Shown here one piece after another: positions 9,127 through 18,975 of a DNA stretch of 62,538 nt. Made by a program: the position numbers and the translations under genes. The notes beneath the pieces were generated by a model. It was given only the letters and a program-made list of their open reading frames with translations, was not told where the DNA came from and ran no database searches. Each line of letters starts with the position of its first letter. Positions within the stretch are counted from its first letter, which is position 1. The stretch covers positions 1 to 62,538 of the forward strand of contig PBKN01000003.1 in assembly GCA_002721445.1 (NCBI GenBank), in the 5' to 3' direction. The DNA comes from Chloroflexota bacterium (GTDB taxonomy: Bacteria > Chloroflexota > Dehalococcoidia > Lucifugimonadales > GCA-002723415).

Positions 9127-10860
9127 TTAATCTATAATTGGTAATAATATAAACGATGGGAATTTTTCATCATGATATATTGTTTGATTAGCTATATTCA
9201 TTTCAGAGTCCATGCCAAATATATTGCCAGTATTGGGGTTTCTATCAAATTGAGGAAAATTACTACTAGATATTTCTATTCTAATCTTGTGTCCTTTTTG
9301 AAAACAATTACTTGTTGACCATAAATCTATATCATATTTATATATTTTGTTTGGTTCTATTAAGGATGGGTTTTCCCAACTTTCTCTATACCTAGCCCTT
9401 TGTATACCTTGAGCAACATTCATAGCATATCCATCAGGATACACATCAACTAATTTAACTGTAAAATCAGTGTCTTTCACATCGGATGCTGCATAAATTG
9501 TTGCTTTAATTGGTCCTGTAACTTCTATATTTTCTTCTAATATCTCAGTTGAGTAAACTAATACATCTGGTCTAGCCTCATTTTGGCGTTGGTCTTTTGG
9601 CCCTAAACTTGTAGCAACTGTGTCTTCTGAACAGCATGTACTTCCACCTGTAGTAATAACTGGGTGTTCTGGATCATATATATATTTATCTGTTTTTTCT
9701 TTGCCAGGTTTTTCAGTATTTAATAATCCATCTCCAAATAATGAATTTGCATTTCCTTTGCTGTGTATATAGTAAGGTGTATATTTTGTATTGGGTAATG
9801 GCCATGTTTCAGCTTCTCTCCATTTATTTATACCCATTACAAAAATTTTGACTTTTGGTTCATCCATTATTCCATTGTCTATACCTTTTAACCAATAGTC
9901 ATACCATTTTTTTTCTTCTGACTTCAAATCTAAAAGTGAATTTATTCCAAAATCTGTTTTTATGGTAACCGTTTCGGAACCGTAATTACCATAATTATGT
10001 ATCCATGGCCCCACAATTAGTTTTTGAGACTCTCTGGTTTTTTTAGTTTTCCCATACTTTTGAACTCCCATAAAATTATTTAAATTTCCTTGTAAAAAAA
10101 CATCATACCAACCACCTATATTAAGTACAGGTGTATCTATTGATGAATAATTTTCATCTATTGGTTTAAGATTTTTCCAATAATTATCGTATGAGGGATG
10201 TGAAATCCAATCGTTCCAATGTTTACTTATTCTTCCAGCTTTCTTTGGTATATCTATCAGTGGTAAATGGTAGAACAAATCAGCTTGATTTATTCCAGGA
10301 GGTGAATACATAAATACTCTTTGGTGAGTACGGGCAGAAATTGCTAGACCCCAAGAAAGGTTAAATGCTAATTGGAAAGCTCCACCAGTATAAACCCAGT
10401 TATGGTATGTATTAGAGTATCCAACTTGAGTTAATAATGCTGAAAACTTATTACCAACTTGTTGAGCTGCTTGCCATTGGGTTAGTGCTACGTAAGAGCC
10501 TCCTACACCACCAATTTTACCATTGTACCAAGGTTGTTCTGTGATCCATTCAATACAATCTGTTCCGTCATTATATTCATTGATAAAGGCATATAGTTCG
10601 CCTGAAGATCCATAACGTCCTCTTACATCTTGAGTAACCACTGCATAACCTTGTTGAGCATATTTAATTAAATGAGCAACATTAAGTTCATAGTTAGCTT
10701 TATCATATGGCGTTCGGTTAAGAATTGTTGGATATTTGCCATCATTAAGTGGTAAGTAAACATCAGTTGCGAGTTCCGTTCCATCTCTCATTTTACATTT
10801 TTGGTTAATTAAAATCCTAATTGTCTGTTTGTTTACTAAGGAATCTTTTATTTTTGACAT
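9127..10860 (-). CDS. CocE/NonD family alpha/beta hydrolase (X-Pro dipeptidyl-peptidase S15 type)
   Basis: The 577-residue protein starts with a beta-rich region (MRDGTELATDVYLP) leading into an alpha/beta-hydrolase core (YAVVTQDVRGRYGSSGE). The nucleophile elbow is GGVGGSYVALTQWQ and the later catalytic-histidine region is VGPWIHNYG. It ends in the jelly-roll domain characteristic of S15/CocE enzymes (ATIYAASDVKDTDFTVKLVDVYPDG). Family members hydrolyse acyl esters, amides or X-Pro peptides. It is preceded by a clean AGGAG at a good distance and lies 24 bases downstream of the aldo/keto reductase gene. Confidence 0.88.
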   Translation of the reverse strand: MSKIKDSLVNKQTIRILINQKCKMRDGTELATDVYLPLNDGKYPTILNRTPYDKANYELNVAHLIKYAQQGYAVVTQDVRGRYGSSGELYAFINEYNDGTDCIEWITEQPWYNGKIGGVGGSYVALTQWQAAQQVGNKFSALLTQVGYSNTYHNWVYTGGAFQLAFNLSWGLAISARTHQRVFMYSPPGINQADLFYHLPLIDIPKKAGRISKHWNDWISHPSYDNYWKNLKPIDENYSSIDTPVLNIGGWYDVFLQGNLNNFMGVQKYGKTKKTRESQKLIVGPWIHNYGNYGSETVTIKTDFGINSLLDLKSEEKKWYDYWLKGIDNGIMDEPKVKIFVMGINKWREAETWPLPNTKYTPYYIHSKGNANSLFGDGLLNTEKPGKEKTDKYIYDPEHPVITTGGSTCCSEDTVATSLGPKDQRQNEARPDVLVYSTEILEENIEVTGPIKATIYAASDVKDTDFTVKLVDVYPDGYAMNVAQGIQRARYRESWENPSLIEPNKIYKYDIDLWSTSNCFQKGHKIRIEISSSNFPQFDRNPNTGNIFGMDSEMNIANQTIYHDEKFPSFILLPIID

Positions 10861-10883
10861 ATTTTACTCCTTAACTATTAAAA

Positions 10884-11846
10884 TTAAATATTTAGGTTAG
10901 ATATAATATCATCTAAACGTTTAATCATATATGATTGCATTTTTCCCAGTTTTTCTACTTCAATACATTCTCTTAATTCTTTTCTATTTTTTACACCAAG
11001 TACGATAGTTGAAGCATCACTCATGGATAATGAGTAATGATGAGCTAAAGCTGCAGTAGTTATTCCTAATTCTTTTGAAAGTTCTCTAATTTCAGAGACA
11101 TTTTGGTAGTCAATCATTTCTGGGTGATTTGCAGGTAATTTTCTATCTATTTTATCGGTTAATGCACCTGCTTGGACAGGCCTGATACCTAATACATGCA
11201 CACCAGATTTTACAGCTTTATTCATTATCTCTCTTGCGTAAGAAGGACCAGAATAATAATGTAGATTTCCTGCTGAATTTAACATATTTGCAACTACTTG
11301 AATATAATCTATAGGAGGATTGTCTTCTAACATTTTAATCAAGGCTTTAGGTTCACCAATACCAGTTATACCCCAAGTTTTAATACGTCCATCCTTAACA
11401 AGTTTTTCGAAAGCATCTACTATATAATTATCAAATATTGATCTAAAAGAATGACTATAATTGTTAACTTCATTGTCATCAACTATTCCGTTATGCATAA
11501 ATAATATATCTACATAATCTATTTTCATTCTTGATAAGCTATTGGTAATGCTTTTATCTAAAAGATCATATATTTTTAAAGGATTAGTATTTGATATTTT
11601 ACATTTTGTTGTAATTTTTATATTTTTAGGCTTTTTCCCTGATAAAGCTTCACCTAAAACTAATTCTGCTTCATTATTGCCATATGTTGGGGCCATATCA
11701 AGTAAGTTAATTCCATGATCTAAAGCTTGTAATAAAGTAGAAATACTTTCTTTACGTGTGGTGGATCCCCATACTTGACCAAGGCCTGCACCACCAAGGC
11801 TTAATTTACTTACTTTACTTAGTTTGCCAAAATTAACAAGTTTCAT
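10884..11846 (-). CDS. Aldo/keto reductase
   Basis: This 320-residue TIM-barrel oxidoreductase shows the AKR signature around LLDMAPTYGNNEAELVLGEAL (Asp and Tyr of the catalytic tetrad), followed by ITTKCK (Lys), the segment DILFMHNG at the His position, and the NADP loop TIVLGVKNRKEL near the C-terminus. It likely reduces an aldehyde or ketone with NADPH. It forms a two-gene unit with the CocE-type hydrolase downstream. Confidence 0.87.
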   Translation of the reverse strand: MKLVNFGKLSKVSKLSLGGAGLGQVWGSTTRKESISTLLQALDHGINLLDMAPTYGNNEAELVLGEALSGKKPKNIKITTKCKISNTNPLKIYDLLDKSITNSLSRMKIDYVDILFMHNGIVDDNEVNNYSHSFRSIFDNYIVDAFEKLVKDGRIKTWGITGIGEPKALIKMLEDNPPIDYIQVVANMLNSAGNLHYYSGPSYAREIMNKAVKSGVHVLGIRPVQAGALTDKIDRKLPANHPEMIDYQNVSEIRELSKELGITTAALAHHYSLSMSDASTIVLGVKNRKELRECIEVEKLGKMQSYMIKRLDDIISNLNI

Positions 11847-11936
11847 TGCAATTATAAATTTTCATAAATAATAATATATTAATTTCCTATAGTATAGAAT
11901 TTACTTTTATAAATATCAAATTTATATTTTTTGGCA

Positions 11937-12009
<73 letters not shown>

Positions 12010-12042
12010 TGGTTAAGTAAATTAAATTTATATCTTTAAGAA

Positions 12043-12120
12043 TGGGGTGAGTGAAGGGATTCGAACCCTTGATCTCCAGGGCCACAACCTGGCGCCTTAA
12101 CCTACTTGGCCACACTCACC
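12043..12120 (-). tRNA. tRNA-His (anticodon GTG)
   Basis: The minus-strand cloverleaf has anticodon stem CCAGG/CCTGG around loop TTGTGGC (anticodon GTG), a T loop TTCGAAT, and an acceptor GTGAGTG/CACTCAC. The extra G-1 at 12,120 faces discriminator C73, the identity element of histidine tRNAs. An encoded CCA follows. It lies 33 bases upstream of tRNA-Arg and is probably co-transcribed with it. Confidence 0.95.
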
Positions 12121-12129
12121 ATGAATAAA

Positions 12130-12426
12130 TTATTCTGTATGACTTGAATTTATAGCATGTAGTAAATCATCTACTATAATGTCTTGTTTTGAATGATGCC
12201 TTAAAGGGAGGTTAGTATTTATGGTGTATAAATTTTTTCTTCCCTGTTTTTGTTTAATTATATAACCAACTGACTCTAGATCAATAATTATATTATGAGT
12301 AGTTCTTTCAGTAATTCCAATTTCATTAGATATTTCTCTAGCAGTGTGACTAGGGTTTTTGAAAATATAACTTAAAACTAAGCCGTGATTTGTTATAAAA
12401 GTCCATGGTTTTTTAGTATTATTCAT
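12130..12426 (-). CDS. Winged-helix transcriptional regulator (small MarR/ArsR-like)
   Basis: The 98-residue protein is mostly one winged helix-turn-helix: HGLVLSYIF, TAREISNEIGITERTTHNIIIDLE (HTH), then a wing GYIIKQKQGRKNLYTIN. It has no ligand or metal motif of cysteines. The target is unknown. It is immediately upstream of the tRNA-His gene on the same strand, so tRNAs and regulator may share a transcript. Confidence 0.75.
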   Translation of the reverse strand: MNNTKKPWTFITNHGLVLSYIFKNPSHTAREISNEIGITERTTHNIIIDLESVGYIIKQKQGRKNLYTINTNLPLRHHSKQDIIVDDLLHAINSSHTE

Positions 12427-12471
12427 AAATTAGATATTATCATAGGTAAATATTATCAGCAATTATAAATA

Positions 12472-13974
12472 TTATTTTTTACTTTGTAGATTTTGCGCTA
12501 AATCAACAATTGTTCTAACTGGTATGCCCGTAGCTCCTTTTATATTATAGCCTTTGGTTATATTTGTAGTTGATGTTCCCGCTATATCTAAATGAATCCA
12601 AGATGAGTCGCCTACAAATTCACCAATTATCATTGCTCCTGTAGTTGCACCAGCATACATGCCACCAGTATTTTTTATATCTGCTATATCACTTTGATAC
12701 TGTTCTTTATATTCTTCGTATATAGGTAGCTCCCATATATTTTCACCTGTATTTATACTTGATTCTATTAATTGTGATGTGAATTTTTTATTATTTCCAA
12801 AAGCACCAGTGCATATATTTCCTAATGCAACTCTAATAGCTCCAGTGAGTGTTGCAATATCTATAATTTTTTTAATTCCAATTGAATTTGCATATGCTAC
12901 TGCATCAGCCAATACCAGTCTTCCTTCAGCATCAGTGTTATCAATTTCAATTGTCTTACCGTTAAAAGTTTTCACTACATCACCAGGTCTTTGAGCTTTG
13001 CCTCCTGGCATATTTTCTGTTGCAACAGCTATAGAAGTGACGTTTATTTTTAGTTTAAGTTTGCTTATTGCTTGAATCGAAGATATTACAGCAGCAGCTC
13101 CTGCCATGTCTCCCTTCATATCTCCCATATTTCTAGATGGTTTTATACTTATACCTCCACTATCAAATGTGATTCCTTTTCCTATTATGCCTAATTGATT
13201 AGATTTATTTTTTGGATCTCCTTCATAACGCATAATAATAAATTTTGGAGGCTCATTGCTTCCTTGTGCTACTCCTAATATTGCACCCATTCCAAGCTTT
13301 TTCATATCAGAAGTTTCGAGTATTTTTATAGATATATTGTTATTAATAGAAATTTCTGTTGCTTCTTCAGCTAATTGAGTTGGAGTCATATAATTTGCTG
13401 GTTCATTTACTAAATCTCTACATAAATTGACTGAATTTGAAATTATTTCTCCATTTGAGATTCCTTGATTTATTTCATCATAGTTTTTTTTGTTTTCTTC
13501 TATTATATAAAAGTATTGAATAGATATTTTTGTGGATTTTGTCTTATATTTATTAAATTGATATAAACCAAGAGTTGTTGACTCTGAAATTACTTGGCCA
13601 AAATCAATAATAGGGAAGTTTTTATATAATTGTTTATAAGATAGTAAATATAAGCTTTTCGTGTTTGATCGCTTTACCCTTCTTATACTTTCAGCTAAAT
13701 TAATTCTAAATTCATTAATAGATAATTTATTAGTATTTCCTAAGCCCAATATTAATATTTGGTTATAATTTTTATGATTTGTCACAGGTAAAATATTTAT
13801 TTTTCCGATACTTGTGCAATCTTTATTTTGTTTTATAGTTTTATTAATATAATTTTTTACTGTAGTATCTAAAATTTTTTCTGGTAATTTAGATATTGGT
13901 ATATCCTCGAATATAGGTATTATAAGTGAACCAGTTTTTTTAACTTCATTTGTAGGTATTAGTTTAATATTCAT
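12472..13974 (-). CDS. pepA: Leucyl aminopeptidase, M17 (PepA-like)
   Basis: The 500-residue protein has a poorly conserved N-terminal domain and a C-terminal M17 catalytic domain with VNEPANYMTPTQLA, GKGITFDSGGISIKPS (metal Lys/Asp), the signature NTDAEGRLVLADA, and IATLTGAIRVALG. It is a cytoplasmic di-metal aminopeptidase releasing N-terminal residues; PepA proteins can also bind DNA in Xer recombination, and a Xer recombinase lies 6 kb away. A GAGG precedes the ATG. Confidence 0.92.
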   Translation of the reverse strand: MNIKLIPTNEVKKTGSLIIPIFEDIPISKLPEKILDTTVKNYINKTIKQNKDCTSIGKINILPVTNHKNYNQILILGLGNTNKLSINEFRINLAESIRRVKRSNTKSLYLLSYKQLYKNFPIIDFGQVISESTTLGLYQFNKYKTKSTKISIQYFYIIEENKKNYDEINQGISNGEIISNSVNLCRDLVNEPANYMTPTQLAEEATEISINNNISIKILETSDMKKLGMGAILGVAQGSNEPPKFIIMRYEGDPKNKSNQLGIIGKGITFDSGGISIKPSRNMGDMKGDMAGAAAVISSIQAISKLKLKINVTSIAVATENMPGGKAQRPGDVVKTFNGKTIEIDNTDAEGRLVLADAVAYANSIGIKKIIDIATLTGAIRVALGNICTGAFGNNKKFTSQLIESSINTGENIWELPIYEEYKEQYQSDIADIKNTGGMYAGATTGAMIIGEFVGDSSWIHLDIAGTSTTNITKGYNIKGATGIPVRTIVDLAQNLQSKK

Positions 13975-14082
13975 TTGTACCTCAAATTTGATATAATAGT
14001 GTTTTAATTATTAAAATTAATTATATATTAACAGTCTATTTTTATCTATTAAATAAAATAGCAATTTTTTTTTGGAGTTTTA

Positions 14083-15378
14083 ATGACAAATAATCCTCAA
14101 GGTAAACTAAATAAAAGCGACTTAAAAAGAAAATATACTGAATTTCTTGCGGGAGGTTCTCTAGGTAATTTAAAGGATTATGAACCAATAATAAGCAGAG
14201 GTTTAGGCAGCAAAGTATGGGATCTGAAAGGTAATAAATATATAGATTATCTTTTAGGCTCTGGTCCAATGCTAATAGGGCATTCAAATTCTAATGTAAT
14301 ATCTGCAATAAAAAAACAGCTTGACTTAGGTTTTACTTTTTTTGCTGGCAATGAACAAGTTATATTACTAGCTGAGGAAATAGTAAATGCAGTTAAATGT
14401 GCTGAATCAGTAAGGTTTTGTTCTACTGGTACTGAAGCAACTTTATATGCTATGAGAATTGCAAGAGCTTTTAAAAATAAGGATAAGATTTTAAAATTTG
14501 AAGGTGGGTTTCATGGTATGAATGACTATGCTTTAATGAGTATGAACCCTCTAGATCCAAAACCTTTTCCTTTAGCTAGTTCTGATTCTGCTGGAATACC
14601 TAAATCTATTGAATCTGAGATTTTAATTGCTCCTTTTAATAATTTATCTGTAACTTCTGATATTGTTGAGAAGCATAAAGATGAATTAGCTGGTGTCATT
14701 GTTGAACCATTTCAAAGATCAATACCTCCTCTTCCTGGCTTTTTGGAAGGGCTTAGAAAAATCACAAAGTCTTATGATATACCTTTGATTTTTGATGAAA
14801 CAGTTACTGGTTTTAGATTTGCTTATGGTGGTGCCCAAGAGTATTACGATGTTACTCCAGACCTATGTACAGTAGGAAAAGCAGTTTCAGGAGGATTTCC
14901 TCTTACTGCAGTTTGTGGAAGACTAGATATGATGTCTCATTTTGACTATATAGAATCACCAGGTAATCGTTTTGTCCCTCAAATTGGGACTTTAAATGGT
15001 AACCCAATAGCCGCAGTAGCTGGATTAGCTACATTGAATGAGTTAAAAAAACCTGGTGTTTACAATAGGATATTTGAAACAGGTAACAAAATAATGAAAT
15101 CTTTGGTAGAGTTGTTTGAAGCTGCTAAAATACCTGCTAAAGTTACGGGAGTTGGTGCGTTATTTGATATTTATTTTACAGATGAGGAAATAATAGATTA
15201 TCGTTCTACTCTTACTGCTAATAAATCTAAAATGGTTGATTTTAATAAAAAATTACTTCAAAATGGGGTCTTAAAAGGAAATTCAAAATTTTATATTTCA
15301 TCAGCACATGAAAATGATGATATACGAGATACTATAAAAGCCTTGGAAGAAACTATAGAAAGTATAAAAAGTAATTAA
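14083..15378 (+). CDS. Class III aminotransferase, glutamate-1-semialdehyde 2,1-aminomutase-like
   Basis: This 431-residue PLP enzyme has GSGPMLIGHSN, RFCSTGTEATLYAMRIARA, FEGGFHGMNDYAL, LIFDETVTGFRFAYGG and the PLP-lysine segment CTVGKAVSGGFPLTAVCGR. This order matches the GSAM subfamily. Whether it is the haem-pathway HemL or one of the many GSAM-like aminotransferases is not settled: it has a 30-residue N-terminal extension and no haem genes lie nearby. The ATG at 14,083 has TGGAG at good spacing. It is divergent from pepA across about 110 bp. Confidence 0.8.
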   Translation: MTNNPQGKLNKSDLKRKYTEFLAGGSLGNLKDYEPIISRGLGSKVWDLKGNKYIDYLLGSGPMLIGHSNSNVISAIKKQLDLGFTFFAGNEQVILLAEEIVNAVKCAESVRFCSTGTEATLYAMRIARAFKNKDKILKFEGGFHGMNDYALMSMNPLDPKPFPLASSDSAGIPKSIESEILIAPFNNLSVTSDIVEKHKDELAGVIVEPFQRSIPPLPGFLEGLRKITKSYDIPLIFDETVTGFRFAYGGAQEYYDVTPDLCTVGKAVSGGFPLTAVCGRLDMMSHFDYIESPGNRFVPQIGTLNGNPIAAVAGLATLNELKKPGVYNRIFETGNKIMKSLVELFEAAKIPAKVTGVGALFDIYFTDEEIIDYRSTLTANKSKMVDFNKKLLQNGVLKGNSKFYISSAHENDDIRDTIKALEETIESIKSN

Positions 15379-15382
15379 TTAC

Positions 15383-15411
15383 TTGACAAAAATTTCTATT
15401 TTTAATATCGT
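15383..15411 (+). promoter_or_regulatory. Sigma-70-like promoter for the MBL-fold gene
   Basis: TTGACA at 15,383-15,388 is followed after exactly 17 bases by TATCGT at 15,406-15,411. The -35 is perfect and the -10 matches four of six positions. It would give a leader of about 60 bases before the ATG at 15,481. Confidence 0.5.
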
Positions 15412-15480
15412 GAAAAAATGTATTTTTCTTAATAATTCTTATTTTGTTCTTGTAATTTTTTTTATAAAGAGGTGAAAAAC

Positions 15481-16320
15481 ATGAATCTTGGCACGTCAAC
15501 CATTAATATCATATCAGATGGTATTTATCATGTTGATGGAGGTAGTGTGTTCGGTCAGATCCCTAAAACTAAATGGGAACAATGGATCAAACCTGACCGT
15601 AGAAATCGGGTCAAACTAGCATTAAATTCTTTAGTTATTAAAACTCCTCAAAGCAATATTTTAATTGATACAGGAGCAGGGACTAAGCGTACTGACCTTT
15701 TAAAAGAACAATATGGTTTAAATGGTAATAAATTATTAAGAGGAATTAGGTCTCTAGGTCTTACTGCTAGAGATATAGATATAATAATATTAACTTCTTT
15801 ACAATTTGATCATGCAGGTGGAGCTACTAAATTAGACAGGACTGGGGTAGCAGTTCCTTCTTTTCCAAAAGCAAAATACATTGTTCAAAAATCTGCTTGG
15901 GAGAAAGCTAATAACCCCGGACAAAGATTTAGTGGTAATTATTTTGAAGATGACTTTTTACCTTTATATGAAAAAGACCAGTTGCAAATTATAGATGGCA
16001 ATTCAATGATAATACCTGGTGTATCAGTTGAAGTTAATGATGGGCCAGCAGATGGTCATCAAATAGTACTTATTCAAAAAGGTAGTGAGAAAATTGCTTA
16101 TGTTGCAGACCTTATTCCTACTCCATATCATTTAGATCCTTCTGTTATATCAGCTAAAGATGAAAAACCAAATGCTACATTGGAACAAAAACTTAAAATT
16201 CTAGAAACATCTCTAGGTAATGGTTGGTTACTTATATTTGGGCATAGTTTAGAAAATAAATCGGGCTATATAAGTGGACAAAATGGTACTATGAGATTTG
16301 AGCCTATTGATTTAACTTAA
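15481..16320 (+). CDS. MBL-fold metallo-hydrolase with a degenerate first metal site
   Basis: This 279-residue metallo-beta-lactamase-fold protein resembles the quorum-quenching lactonase/SAR202-type MBL group (NSLVIKTPQSNILIDTGAG). The usual HxHxDH metal motif reads S106-L-Q108-F-D110-H111, so two of the three site-1 ligands are gone, while D110, H111, H193 (DGHQ), D210 (VADL) and H255 (FGHS) remain. It may use one metal, or be non-hydrolytic. I start at the ATG 15,481, spaced six bases from GAGGTG; a GTG at 15,472 is in frame but overlaps that site. Its stop overlaps the convergent mtaB stop by 4 bases. Confidence 0.82.
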   Translation: MNLGTSTINIISDGIYHVDGGSVFGQIPKTKWEQWIKPDRRNRVKLALNSLVIKTPQSNILIDTGAGTKRTDLLKEQYGLNGNKLLRGIRSLGLTARDIDIIILTSLQFDHAGGATKLDRTGVAVPSFPKAKYIVQKSAWEKANNPGQRFSGNYFEDDFLPLYEKDQLQIIDGNSMIIPGVSVEVNDGPADGHQIVLIQKGSEKIAYVADLIPTPYHLDPSVISAKDEKPNATLEQKLKILETSLGNGWLLIFGHSLENKSGYISGQNGTMRFEPIDLT

Positions 16321-17609
16321 TTGATTAGCTTACCAGTCAATTCCAAATTTTCATAATTTAATTTAACATTTGTGATGGTATTTCTAATATTATTATTATT
16401 TTGGGTAGAGACTTTAATATAGTTGTCAGTTAATCCCGACCAATAGTTTTTATTTTCTTTTATATATGATTCTTCCCATAAAACTGTTCTAATTGAATTA
16501 TTGAAACTTTGTTCAAACATAGTTTTATGCTTTTTACTAAGTTCAATCAATTTTCTTACTCTTTGTGATTTAACTTCTGATTTAATATGGTCCTTGAAAT
16601 ATGCAGCACTAGTCTTAGGTCTTTTTGAATATGGAAAAATGTGCATATTTGAAAATTTAATATTTCTACAAATATTATAAGTATCTTCGAAACTTTCTTC
16701 ATTTTCTCCAGGGAAGCCAACAATAACATCAGTTGTAATTGAAACATCTTTAATTGAATTTCTTACAAATTCTACAGTTTTTTCAAAAATATCGCGTGAA
16801 TATCTTCTACGCATTTTTTTTAAAATATTATTATTGCCACTTTGTAGAGGTATATGAAGATGAGGAGAAAGCCTAGGGTTTTTCCACATTTCTAATAGTT
16901 CGGGGTTTAGGTCTTGTGGTTGAAGTGAAGAGATTCTTAATCTAGATATATTAGTATTATCAATTATGTTTTTTAATAGTTGAGTAAGATTAATCTCTTT
17001 AAATTCAAATCCATATGAGCCTAATTGAGTTCCAGTTAAAACAATTTCTTTGTAACCTATTAATGAAAGTTTGTTTATATTATCAACTATTTTATTTATT
17101 GGAATGCTTTTCTCTCTACCTCTAACTATAGGTACAATACAATAAGAACATACTTGGTCACAACCTTCTTGTATTTTAACCATAGCTCTAGTTTTTAATT
17201 TTGGACTTTTAATTAGAGTATTAGGAAAAGGTTTTATAAATTCTTGATTTATACTCAAATGTCTTGTAATTTCGTCAGTAATTTTTTCTTTACCTTTATT
17301 AGATATAACTAAGTCTACTTCTTCCATAGATTTTATAAATTCTGGTGAACGTTCTGCATAACAGCCTGTAGCTACAATAGTAGATTCAGGATTAGATCTT
17401 TTGAAATTCCTTATTCTATTTCGTGCTTTTCTATCAGCAATGTGAGTTACAGTACATGTGTTTAGTACAAAAATATCAGCATATTTATTTGTATCAGATA
17501 TAGAATAACCAGATTCTATAAGGGTATTAGCAATTTCTAAAGAATCAGATTGATTTAATTTACAGCCTTGTGTTTCTACTATAAATGTAGGAGAAAAATT
17601 ATTTGTCAA
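16317..17609 (-). CDS. mtaB: tRNA t6A37 methylthiotransferase MtaB (radical SAM)
   Basis: The 430-residue protein begins with the UPF0004 domain (ETQGCKLNQSDS, VLNTCTVT, VATGCYAE, supplying cysteines for one 4Fe-4S cluster). The radical-SAM domain follows with CDQVCSYCIVPIVRGRE and TGTQLGSYG, IPLQSGNNNILKKMRRRYS and TDVIVGFPGE. The order and the CK(L/V)NQ start place it in the MtaB (t6A37 to ms2t6A37) branch rather than MiaB or RimO. The C-terminus is short and has only a weak TRAM domain. Confidence 0.9.
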   Translation of the reverse strand: MTNNFSPTFIVETQGCKLNQSDSLEIANTLIESGYSISDTNKYADIFVLNTCTVTHIADRKARNRIRNFKRSNPESTIVATGCYAERSPEFIKSMEEVDLVISNKGKEKITDEITRHLSINQEFIKPFPNTLIKSPKLKTRAMVKIQEGCDQVCSYCIVPIVRGREKSIPINKIVDNINKLSLIGYKEIVLTGTQLGSYGFEFKEINLTQLLKNIIDNTNISRLRISSLQPQDLNPELLEMWKNPRLSPHLHIPLQSGNNNILKKMRRRYSRDIFEKTVEFVRNSIKDVSITTDVIVGFPGENEESFEDTYNICRNIKFSNMHIFPYSKRPKTSAAYFKDHIKSEVKSQRVRKLIELSKKHKTMFEQSFNNSIRTVLWEESYIKENKNYWSGLTDNYIKVSTQNNNNIRNTITNVKLNYENLELTGKLIN

Positions 17610-17702
17610 ATTATATCCTTAAATATGTTTATTTATTTATGATACTATAATAATTTATATTATATAGATTTGTATAATTAAATAAACACATTGGAGAAAT
17701 AT

Positions 17703-18941
17703 ATGCTTAATAGAGTAGTTGTTACATCAGTTGGAATTATTAGTCCAATTGGATTAACAGCTAAAACTACATGGGACAATTTATTAAAAGGAAACTCTGG
17801 AATTGATCAAATATCTACTTTTGATACAAATAATTTTGAAACTACAATAGCTGCAGAAGTTAAAAATTTTGATCCTATAGAATATTTTGGGAAAAAAGAA
17901 TCAAGAAGAATGGATAGATTTGTTCAACTTGCTGGAGTATCTACGTTAGAAGCTATGGAAGATTCACAAGTTAATATTAACTCAGATAATGCTACTAGAA
18001 TATCAGTTATGATTGCTAGCGGTATAGGAGGTATAATTACTTTATCAGAACAAAATGAAGTTTTATTTGATAAAGGGCCATCAAGAATCAGTCCATTTTT
18101 AGTTCCTATGATGTTACCTGATATGGCTTCAGGACAGATATCTATGATGATTGGAGCTAAAGGTCCAAACTATAGTGTTGTATCAGCTTGTGCTAGTTCT
18201 GGCGATACTATCGGTTTAGCTTATGAAGCTATTAAAAGAGATGATGTTGATATTGTTTTTGCTGGAGGTTCAGAAGCTGCAATTTGTCCGATTGGAGTAG
18301 CAGGATTTAGTGCATGCAAAGCATTGTCAAAATGTAATCATGATCCTAAATCAGCATCAAAGCCTTTTGATATTAAGAGAGATGGTTTTGTTCTTGGGGA
18401 AGGTTCTGCTGTTTTAGTATTAGAAAAATTAGATCATGCTATAAATAGAGGAGCAAAACCTATTGCAGAGATAGTTGGATATGGAGCATCAGCTGATGCT
18501 CATCATATTACACAACCTGCTCCTGGAGGTGAAGGTGGAGCCAGAGCAATGAAAAAAGCATTAGATCAAGCTTCGATTTCTCAAAATGATATTAATTATA
18601 TTAATGCGCATGGCACTTCAACACCATTAAATGATAAATTTGAGACAATGGCAATGAAATCTGTATTTGGAAATCAAGCATATAAAATTCCAATTAATTC
18701 AACTAAATCTATGATTGGGCATTTACTTGGAGCAAGTGGAGCCATAGAAGCGGCTGTTACTGCTTTATCTATAAAAAATTCTATGATACACCCTACTGCT
18801 AATTTAGAAAGTCCTGATCCTGAATGCGACTTAGATTATACTTCTGGGCATTCAAAAGAATTAGATATAAATTATGCTATGAGTAATTCATTTGGTTTTG
18901 GAGGACATAATACATCTTTAATATTTAAAAAATATGAATAG
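17703..18941 (+). CDS. fabF: Beta-ketoacyl-ACP synthase II
   Basis: From the ATG at 17,703 the protein is 412 residues, the standard FabF length. The Cys-His-His triad is visible in SACASSGD, INAHGTSTPLND and KSMIGHLLGASG. It condenses malonyl-ACP with acyl-ACP in fatty-acid elongation. The open frame extends to a TTG at 17,691, but GGAG at 17,693-17,696 is the ribosome binding site for the ATG. No other fab genes are adjacent. Confidence 0.93.
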   Translation: MLNRVVVTSVGIISPIGLTAKTTWDNLLKGNSGIDQISTFDTNNFETTIAAEVKNFDPIEYFGKKESRRMDRFVQLAGVSTLEAMEDSQVNINSDNATRISVMIASGIGGIITLSEQNEVLFDKGPSRISPFLVPMMLPDMASGQISMMIGAKGPNYSVVSACASSGDTIGLAYEAIKRDDVDIVFAGGSEAAICPIGVAGFSACKALSKCNHDPKSASKPFDIKRDGFVLGEGSAVLVLEKLDHAINRGAKPIAEIVGYGASADAHHITQPAPGGEGGARAMKKALDQASISQNDINYINAHGTSTPLNDKFETMAMKSVFGNQAYKIPINSTKSMIGHLLGASGAIEAAVTALSIKNSMIHPTANLESPDPECDLDYTSGHSKELDINYAMSNSFGFGGHNTSLIFKKYE

Positions 18942-18975
18942 TTGATTTTATAAAAATAGGTTGATTTTATATTTG

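Noticed and set aside
14083-15378. Naming the aminotransferase hemL
   Set aside because: GSAM-like paralogues are common and no haem genes are nearby, so the symbol is withheld.
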